Shown one piece after another: positions 56,723 through 64,000 of a DNA stretch of 64,000 bases; the stretch's first letter is position 1, and every line of letters starts with the position of its first letter. A program made the translations under genes and the position numbers. The DNA comes from Myotis daubentonii (Eukaryota > Chordata > Mammalia > Chiroptera > Vespertilionidae). The notes under the pieces were generated by a model. That model saw nothing but the letters and a program-made list of their open reading frames with translations. It was not told the origin of the DNA and did no database searches. The DNA lies in assembly GCF_963259705.1 (NCBI RefSeq), contig NC_081850.1, positions 40,323,167 to 40,387,166 on the forward strand, in the 5' to 3' direction.

Positions 56723-56938
56723 GAGAATATGTTTAGTGATTTTAGGGAGAGAGAGGGGAGAGGAGTGAGGAGAAGGGAGAGAGAGAAGATGTGAGAGAGA
56801 AGCATCGACTATTTGTCTCCCATTCTCATCTGGAGTGGGTATCGAACCCGTAAGTTAGGTATGTGCCCTAATTGGAATTAAACCGGCAACCTTTTGGTGT
56901 ACAGGACAATGCTCTAACCATTGGGTACCAGTCCAGGG
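56723..56938 (-). mobile_element. Diverged Ves-like SINE
   Basis: GA-rich reversed middle (GGGAGAGAGAGGGGAGAGG), GAGAAGCATCGAC, then a diverged head ending 'ccattgggtaccagtccaggg'. Confidence 0.75.
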
Positions 56939-56944
56939 CAAACA

Positions 56945-57226
56945 ATCTGTTTTTAAAATAGGTTGACAAATAACCAGCTGCAGGCACTAAGTTCAACCTA
57001 CAAGTGTGTACTCTAGAATCAGTCTGAGTCATCTGCTCTGTCTGTTTGGCACCCCTGTTTACACCACATCATGAGCCTGTTCATGTAGCAAGGCTGTTGG
57101 TAAATAGCTTATCCTTTCTGACAGCGTGGATGAGGAAGGGACAACCTGATCTTGGTTGATAAAATATGTATCTTAATGTGCAGTGAAGGGATATTTTTGA
57201 AAGCCTTGAGCAATTATTAAAGATGC

Positions 57227-57263
<37 letters not shown>

Positions 57264-57640
57264 CCCTTGTTTTATGTGATAGGTAATGATTCATGTTTTA
57301 AGAGGGTGTGCTTTTATGTCTTAAAGAGTTGGCAGCCAGCTCGTCCTCTCAGAAATGGGAAATTTCTTGAGCTAATTTGGACATGCAGGCTATGTTTTTA
57401 TTCCACAAAGCTGTAACTCTTTGTCCAGACAGCCCTGCCAATTATCTGTGAATATCCCTATTCAGTATAGACTTTTAAAAAATAACAAGAAGGCCAGGTT
57501 TTTTTATTAGGCTGTTTTGCACATAACCTTTTAGGACAATTATATATTAATATCATTTCTAAAGCAGAAAGGAGTTATTTGAAGTGATGACCTGATTACC
57601 TTGATGAAGAAAATTATATAGCTGCTATCTACCTTTTGAA
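56945..57640. other. Intergenic stretch with one microsatellite
   Basis: No gene or further repeat recognised besides the GT run at 57228-57262. Confidence 0.4.
57228..57262. repeat. (GT)n microsatellite
   Basis: A GT run ending in a short GC/GTGC part. Confidence 0.97.
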
Positions 57641-57644
57641 AATG

Positions 57645-57800
57645 TGGCCTTTGGTTTGAGTGCAGGCTGGAAGGTAAGAACTTTTGGATTTAATTCCAAA
57701 TTCTAGGATAAGGTTTGGGCCAAATAATTTAGTCTTTCTATATCTTAGTTTACTAATCTGGTAAAGAGGAATCAAAACATTTACCTACCTCCTTGCAGAA
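57645..57800 (+). repeat. MIR SINE relic
   Basis: Reads 'ccaaataatttagtctttctatatcttagtttactaatctggtaaagaggaatc'. Confidence 0.65.
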
Positions 57801-57816
57801 AAATAAAGCATTGGCA

Positions 57817-57909
57817 GAGGTCGGGGGCAGGGGTGGGCTGTAAGGGGTCAATGGGAGAAAAAAAGGGACATATGTAATACTTTCAACAGTAAAGATAAAA
57901 AAAGATATT
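57817..57909 (+). mobile_element. Very short L1 3' UTR insertion (93 bp)
   Basis: Reads 'ggtcgggggcaggggtggg', 'gggacatatgtaatactttcaacagtaaagat'. TAAAGCA(T/C)TGGCA flanks it at 57804-57816 and 57910-57922. Confidence 0.85.
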
Positions 57910-58021
57910 TAAAGCACTGGCAATTGATTTGAAGGTACAAATCAGTGCAGATGCATTTGTTCTGTTTGAAGGGCTATGCCATGTACTGTTTATTGTTTAT
58001 TTTATTTTTTAATATACTTTT

Positions 58022-58239
58022 TAAAAAAATATATGTTTATTGATTTCAGAGAGGAAGAGAGAGGGAGAGAGAGACAGAAACATCAATGATGAGAGAGAAT
58101 CATTGATTGGCTGCCTCCTACATGTCCCCCACTGGGGATCGAGCCCGCATCCCAGGCATGTGCCCTTGACCAGAATCGAACCTGGGACCCTTCAGTCCGC
58201 AGACCGACGCTCTATCCACTGAGCTGAACCAGCCAGGGC
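58022..58239 (-). mobile_element. Ves SINE inserted in the tail of another Ves SINE
   Basis: TTTAATATACTTTT flanks it at 58008-58021 and 58240-58253. Head ends GAGCTGAACCAGCCAGGG. Confidence 0.94.
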
Positions 58240-58242
58240 TTT

Positions 58243-58443
58243 AATATACTTTTATTGATTTCAGAGAGGAAGGGAGAGGGAGAGAGAGACAGAAACATCA
58301 ATGATGAGAGAGAATCATTCATTGGCTGCCTCCTGCATGCCCCCCACTGGGGATCAAGCCCGGAATCCAGACAGGAATCAAATCCGGGACCCTTTAGTCT
58401 GCAGGCCAACACTCTATCCACTGAGCCAAACTGGCTAGGGCTA
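58243..58443 (-). mobile_element. Ves SINE (older host copy of the nested pair)
   Basis: Reversed tail 'aatatacttttattgatttc', GAGAGGAAGGGAGAGGGAGA, and head ending GCCAAACTGGCTAGGGC. Its tail continues to the left of the nested copy. Confidence 0.92.
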
Positions 58444-58449
58444 GTTTTA

Positions 58450-59235
58450 TGTGTTTGCTCCTTTCTTCTGTCACCATCCAGTATATGTATTCTCTTGTGG
58501 TCATCACCTTTCTCACAAGGAAAAAACCTGTCATTGTGCCAAGAATTCAGAGAGAAATTGTGTGTCATGTACAGCTTAGCTAACCAGGAAACCAGCAAAA
58601 TTAAGGCAGATTTTGTGAAAATTCCATTTTGTATTTTCTGAATTATGAGGGGACAGAATTTTCTCAGAGGGCAGAAACATGAGCAAATGAGGCTAGCGTG
58701 ACCTATTATAAGGAATCACAAATAGAGAAGGTAGAGAGATGGTAGCATCCTCTCTTCTGAGGGTCTTTCAAACAGACAAAAACAAACCAAAAACGTGGCT
58801 CCCAAATAAATGCAGGAGGATTGGTTTGGTCACTTTTTAGAGGTCCTTTGAATTTACAGCATGTGGGCATGAGTATCAGGTCTGCCACCAACTAGAGTGT
58901 CAACCTAAGTGCCAAGCTGTGTATTATGTGCCGAGAAATCAAAAGTGAAAAAGACAATTTTTGTTTCAAGGTCTTCTTAGCTTCCATGGGAGAGAAAGAC
59001 ATACCAACAAATTACAGTGCTGTGTGATAAGTGCTAGACTAGTAGCAAAAACATGTTCTGTGATTTCAAATTTTGCCTGGGGGTGGTTGGGACTGAAGCA
59101 GTCATATCTGCACTTGACCTTGAAGACCCAGTGGGGGTTAGGCAGGGTAGGTCATTCTCTGCTGAGGGCAGAACCTGAACAAAGGCCTGGAGAAGTGGAT
59201 GTTAGTGGTAGATGGGCTTATTTTAGAGAGGAGAT
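58450..59235. other. Intergenic stretch without recognised elements
   Basis: No convincing gene or repeat. Confidence 0.35.
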
Positions 59236-59239
59236 AGTA

Positions 59240-59460
59240 TTTGAGTAAGTATTTCAGGTTGGTAATCCTGCCAGATGGCCATTCACTGGCTGTGGGATTT
59301 GGGGCACATTACATGGTGTCTCTGAGCCTGTTTCTGCATCGCCAATGTGGGGACGTTGTTATCTATCCTGCAGAGTTGTGAGATTTCAATGAAACGATCA
59401 ATGTAAAGGACCAGGAACAGTGCAAGGACAGAGTAGATGTTCAGTAAATGTTGTTTCACC
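59240..59460 (+). repeat. MIR SINE relic
   Basis: Reads 'ctggctgtgggatttggggcacatta', 'tgtctctgagcctgtttctgcatc', 'gaccaggaacagtgcaaggacagagtagatgttcagtaaatgttg'. Confidence 0.85.
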
Positions 59461-59539
59461 TCCTTGACTGGCTGCCACCATTGCTATGGAACTGCAAATT
59501 GTTTAGAATATCATGATTTTATACTGGGAAGGGCCTCTC

Positions 59540-59670
59540 AACATAAGCCACCTGTAAAATGGAAATAATACCTACTTTCAGGGTTGTTTTGTGGATTAGA
59601 ATTAATATTAAACACAGGCACAATAGAGATGCTATGGAAACAGTAGTTATTATCATTAAAATTATAATAA
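59540..59670 (+). repeat. MIR SINE relic
   Basis: Reads 'cctgtaaaatggaaataatacctactttcagggttgttttgtgg'. Confidence 0.7.
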
Positions 59671-59679
59671 CACTTGCTT

Positions 59680-61420
59680 CTCAAAGGCCAAAATATATGT
59701 ATATTTTCTTTATACTCAGATTGTGAAGCTTTGCACGTGTACAGAGCTGCACCTTCGGCTAAACCAGGGGCAGAAAGTCACTTTTGAAAGTATATTTCCC
59801 TGAAAGGTAATGTGTCATATTTATGAATACGTTTTCTGTGTGGGCTGGTTGGTATAAATAAGTCATCCAACCATGTTTGTTTTGCTATTTCTGTGTCCCT
59901 GGACCAGGCCCTGTACCAGGCACCCAGAAGATGCTTATAGAAATACCTACTACATGAATTAGTGGGTAACTCTCTACTTGGTTCTCTCAAACACATTTTT
60001 TTTAAATGGAGAAAAACAATTTTACATTCTAAAATTGCCTTTTCAAAACCAGGTATCCAAACCACTTAAACAATTGAACATGTACAAATAAATGCACATG
60101 GTATCAGCTGGTGGAGAGGGTCATGCTACTTCAGAATCATTTATTTACCTGGAGGATGCATTGGTTCAACCTATAATTATCATTGTAAACAGTTATTATA
60201 GTCATGATCATCACTATGACATTTCTAATAAGTATTATTGTAGAGGTCAACCTAGTGTTATATCAATAAACCAGGACTAGAATATCTTACGAGGTCACTT
60301 CATAGTTTTTCTTGCTAGACCTGTATTTAGATACCAGAAATGGTACAAAATCCAGCACTTTTTAGTTTCCCAAGAAACCCTCCTTTACATTTTACTCTGC
60401 CCAATTGCATAACGCTCTGAGAGGTCATGTCTCCACTGTTCTTTCCTGTTTTGATGATGAGCATTGATAATAATGGAAATGGTTATATGGAGTCTGGCTC
60501 AAGCTTGTGACAATGACACACATTCTGACTTAAAAATGTTGGATTGCTGAGGGAAAAATCAGCATGGATGCCCTTGAACTTCCATATCACACAACAGCTG
60601 CAACCTCAGAGCACTAATTATCTCTTCCACCAACTTCAAAGCAGAACAAGACCCACGTTATGCCACACAAAGCCTCTTCTGTCTCACTTTTGAAGGGCTG
60701 TGGGAGAGAGAGACTTCACAGCTTGCCTTGAAAATGTATCTGTTCTTTAAGAAATTATTTGGTTCACATGCTAAATAGAAATTTATAATATTACAAATTT
60801 CGCTTAGCTCTTGTTTGTTCCTCAGTAGAAAAGGAAAGAAAATGTATCTAACCAACACTCTTTTTGTTGCAATGAGTTATTTGGCTTAAATTCAACATCT
60901 CTCTTCTGGTAGAGACTTTGAAAATCTATTTCTTTATAGATCTGAAAATTAGGGAAGTTAGTTGGGAGTTTACACTCTGGGGTTTTCAGGGGCTCCATGG
61001 CTTGCTCCCAAAGTTGTATTTACTTCCAGTTGACCCTGGGCCTTCATGTTCAGCTGTTCTTTTCACCATTGTCATTTATTCACTGAGCAGCTACAGTTAG
61101 ACTCAATATCTAAAGTTGCGATTTTTATAGATAAAAAAGATAAGGTAACCTAATGTTCAATCTCTTATTGAGTACTAGCCATGTAAAAGTAAAGGTTCAA
61201 TTATGTAGGGAAAGTAATCCAAAAGTAGAATACTAAGTCACAACTTTTCAAAGATTCACTCTATTGATTTGGTACTATTTTCTGTTTGCAAACAATATTT
61301 TATATGGCACTTAATTTGTTAAAGAAATTACTGGTTTTCAAATTATGTAATTAATATGTTTGACCAGGAGAATTGAGCAAAAAATATCCTTAAAGTTTGT
61401 TAGTTTAAAAAGGAAAACAG
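59680..61420. other. Intergenic stretch without recognised elements
   Basis: AT-rich, no convincing gene or repeat. Confidence 0.4.
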
Positions 61421-61423
61421 CCC

Positions 61424-61645
61424 TAGCTGGTTTGGCTCAGTGGATAGAGCGTTGGCCTGTGGACTGAAGGGTCTCAGGTTTAATTCCAGTCAAGGGCACA
61501 TGACTGGGTTGCGGGCTTGATCCCCAGTAGGGGACATGCAGGAGGCAGCCAATCAATGATTCTCTCTTATCATTGATGTTTCTATCTCTCCCTCTTCCTC
61601 TCTGAAATCAATAGAGATATATTTAAAAAAAAATAAGAAGGAAGA
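61424..61645 (+). mobile_element. Ves SINE
   Basis: Head GCCCTAGCTGGTTTGGCTCA, middle GCAGGAGGCAGCCAATCAAT, tail AAATCAATAGAGATATATTT. Confidence 0.95.
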
Positions 61646-61734
61646 AAGTTGTACATATATATTGAAAAATGATTAACTAATATGGAAGTCTATAAAATAA
61701 AAACCAAAAGTTATTTTCTTACCACCTGGAGTAA

Positions 61735-61960
61735 ACTGTGTTAACAACTTTTATTTTAGTCCAGACCTCTCTTTTCACTTATTTTACATATAAAATGAAA
61801 TATGCAGCTTTTTCCCACTCAGAATTATAGCATGGATAATTCTCATGCATGCAGAATACTTAACTTTTGAAATCAAGAAGGGTTAAAATGTCCACTCTTA
61901 AATAGTCTTTTTAATAGTCACTTTCCACATTCAGTTGCTTTGTAATTGAGTGCTTTTCAA
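61735..61960 (-). repeat. Old L1 fragment (tentative)
   Basis: Reads 'acttattttacatataaaatgaaatatgcagctttttcccactcag' and 'ataattctcatgcatgcagaatac'; resembles the relic at 43985-44340. Confidence 0.35.
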
Positions 61961-62276
61961 AATTAGTTCTGTGGTAATTGCCCAAAAACATTAAAAGAAG
62001 ACTTATAGTCTCAAAACACTTTTATTTAAAAACATCTTCTAAAGAACATAAGGTACAGTAACCACACGATTTTAGCATGGTGGGTTAAAAACAAAACAAA
62101 AATACTTATTCAAATGCTTTATCTTTGCTATATCAAATAAGAACAAACTTAGAATCCTCAAAACAAACAAAACAAAAGAAAACCCCCACTAGGTTCCCAG
62201 GGGGCATAGATGCACCACAGCCAACATCAAATGATGTTGTTTTCATCTTTTTAAAAATTGAGATATAATTGACACA

Positions 62277-62474
62277 TCCTATATAATAAAAGGCTAATAT
62301 GCAAATTGTCCCCTCGGGAGTTGACCAGGAGTTCGACCCACTGGGAGTTCGACCGCTTGCTATATCATGTGGTGACCACCAGCGGGCGGTGTGAAGGAAG
62401 GCCCCAGCCACCCTGATCACCGACCAGGCCTAGGGACCCTACCCTTGCATAAATTTCATGCACCAGGCTTCTAG
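62277..62474 (+). mobile_element. Complete short HeliBat-type Helitron
   Basis: Starts TCCTATATAATAAAAGGC after A and ends CTAG before T, as expected for insertion between A and T. The near-3' palindrome 'tgcataaatttcatgca' lies at about 62446-62462. At 198 bp it carries no gene. Confidence 0.96.
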
Positions 62475-62538
62475 TAACATTATATTAGTTTAAAGTGTAC
62501 AATATAATAATTTGGTATATGTATTGTTTCATCTTAGT

Positions 62539-62758
62539 TTTTTTAAAAAAATATTTTTGTTGATTTCAGAAAGGAAGGGGGAGAGAGAGATAGAAACATC
62601 AATGATGAGAGAGAATCATCGATCGGCTGCCTCCTGCATGTCCCACACTGGGGATCAAGCCCTAACCCTGGCATATGCCCCAACTGGTATTTGAGAATCT
62701 AACTGTAACTTTCTGATTCATAGGTCAACGCTTAACCACTGAGCCATGCCAGCCGGGC
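62539..62758 (-). mobile_element. Ves SINE
   Basis: Reversed tail AAAAATATTTTTGTTGATTT, GAAAGGAAGGGGGAGAGAGA, head ending GAGCCATGCCAGCCGGGC. ATCTTAG flanks it on both sides. Confidence 0.94.
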
Positions 62759-62989
62759 TGATCTTAGGTTATAATTAAAAGATAACGAAGTCCAAATTTC
62801 TACGTTTAAGTTCATCCTCTCTTTAAATTTTTCTTAAATATTTGCCATCTTACATTGTTTGCTGATGAGCATAGGAGGCGGAACAAGTAGGTAGACTACA
62901 AATGCTAATAGAAAAATCTCTGAAATAACTCACTGTGTTTAGTTTAACAACCTTTTTCTCCCCTGGATATAGTTGAAGTTGAAATACTT

Positions 62990-63031
62990 CATATATATCA
63001 TTTATCATATATCATATATCATATATATGAT
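62990..63031. repeat. ATATC-rich short repeat
   Basis: Repeated ATCATATATCAT-like units. Confidence 0.85.
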
Positions 63032-63072
63032 ATGTTTTTGTAATTCAAGTTGAAAAGACCATGTTTATAGCT

Positions 63073-63127
63073 TTCTGGGTTTAGCTGTACATCCTGTTTT
63101 ATCTTAAGTTGGGACACAACCATTATT
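63073..63127 (+). repeat. Left arm of a 55-bp inverted repeat
   Basis: It is the reverse complement of 63946-64000 at 54 of 55 positions; the single difference is C63093. It begins TTCTGGGTTTAGCTGTACAT. Confidence 0.98.
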
Positions 63128-63139
63128 AAACATTTGTAA

Positions 63140-63141
<2 letters not shown>

Positions 63142-63172
<31 letters not shown>
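63142..63172. repeat. (AT)n microsatellite
   Basis: Perfect AT run in the spacer between the inverted arms. Confidence 0.97.
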
Positions 63173-63176
<4 letters not shown>

Positions 63177-63364
63177 CTTGTGGTATGGAATGTGCAAATA
63201 AAAGTCTTAGGAAAATATAAGGTTTTCTTCTTCCCCTACCTCCACAGTGTATGTTGAAAGCTACAGTACAAATCATTCAGGACAGATTGATATGCGTGGG
63301 AACCTTACTTGTTTATCTGTTGAAAATGATATATATTTTATTTAATATATATATATATTATTTT

Positions 63365-63585
63365 TAAAAAAATATTTTTTAAAAATATTTTTATTGATTT
63401 CAGAGAGGAAGGGAGAGGGAAAGAGAGAAACATCAATGATGAGAGAGAATCATTGATCGGCTGCCTCCTGCACACCACCTCCTGGGGATTGAGCCTGCAA
63501 CCTGGGCATATGCCCTTGACTGGAATCGAACCCGGGACCCTTCAGACTGACACTCTATCCACAGAGCCAAACCAGCTAGGGCTCA
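63365..63585 (-). mobile_element. Ves SINE
   Basis: Reversed tail AATATTTTTATTGATTTCAG, GAGAGGAAGGGAGAGGGAAA, head ending GCCAAACCAGCTAGGGC. It lies in the spacer of the inverted repeat. Confidence 0.95.
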
Positions 63586-63945
63586 TCATAGTTTCTGATA
63601 GTAAATGTTTTGGTTCTCAGGGAAGACATAAATATATTATCATGTTAATAGGTTTCCCCTCAAAACAGTGACTTCTAGGGGCTCCACCCACCTAACAAAT
63701 TGGAGAACACTGGCATGGTGGCAAGAACTCTGCTCTGAAATCAAGAGACTTGATGTTTTCTCTGAAGTGAAAATGGAGGTAGACTGAGTTACTTGTAAAT
63801 CCTTCAGTATCACCCCCGCCCTCCCACTCCCCAACCCCAGACAGAAAAAAAAATCTGCTTCTATAAATACCAGTTTACTGAAGAACCCAAGTATTGATCC
63901 TGTTGTGGTGAGGGTGTTTTTTGGTATCTTTTTTGCATTTTTCCA

Positions 63946-64000
63946 AATAATGGTTGTGTCCCAACTTAAGATAAAACAGTATGTACAGCTAAACCCAGAA
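63946..64000 (-). repeat. Right arm of a 55-bp inverted repeat, cut by the window end
   Basis: Matches 63073-63127 in inverse with one difference. It may continue beyond the window. Confidence 0.98.

Noticed and set aside
1..64000. CRISPR array, operon or prokaryotic defence system
   Set aside because: No direct repeats with regular unique spacers, no clustered long genes, and the repeats are those of a mammalian genome.
1..64000. Exons of GDA or TMC1, the expected neighbours
   Set aside because: No open segment on either flank resembled either protein, so none was called.

Overview
The window looks like nuclear DNA of a vesper bat (Vespertilionidae). It is littered with tRNA-derived Ves SINEs on both strands. 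It also holds several non-autonomous HeliBat-type Helitrons (5' TCCTATATAATAAAAG-like start, 3' palindrome around GTGCA..TGCAC, then GGCCTCTAG), hAT miniature elements and bat L1 3' ends. HeliBats at this density are known, among mammals, from vesper bats. No prokaryotic, organellar or plasmid features were seen.

The only protein gene I can support is ZFAND5 (ZNF216), on the minus strand. Five coding exons (31878-31728, 31308-31197, 30566-30463, 27910-27785, 27020-26872) join with consensus splice sites. They give 642 nt, that is 213 codons plus a stop, the full length of the mammalian protein. It has an N-terminal A20 zinc finger and a C-terminal AN1 zinc finger. The 3' UTR probably ends near 25380. 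The promoter lies in a CpG island at about 35350-37200, with a likely non-coding first exon ending at a strong donor at 36037.

Layout: 1-24000 is intergenic, with MIR/L2/MaLR relics, L1 pieces, Ves SINEs and two head-to-tail Helitron pairs (11038-11773 and 13743-14886). 25380-36500 is ZFAND5, poor in young transposons. 35350-37200 is the CpG island. 37200-64000 is intergenic, rich in nested mobile elements: a twin-primed L1, a solo-LTR-like element, a Ves/microsatellite composite, a hAT inside L1, a hAT inside Ves and a Ves inside Ves. In other mammals ZFAND5 lies between GDA and TMC1; I saw exons of neither, so both flanks look intergenic.

I found no convincing new multi-gene system. The most unusual structures are a 55-bp near-perfect inverted repeat whose right arm is cut by the window end (63073-63127 and 63946-64000), a Helitron carrying a three-copy 81-bp repeat, and a Helitron-like unit (52672-53436) that may have trapped host DNA. 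Boundaries of old repeats are approximate because they were read by eye.
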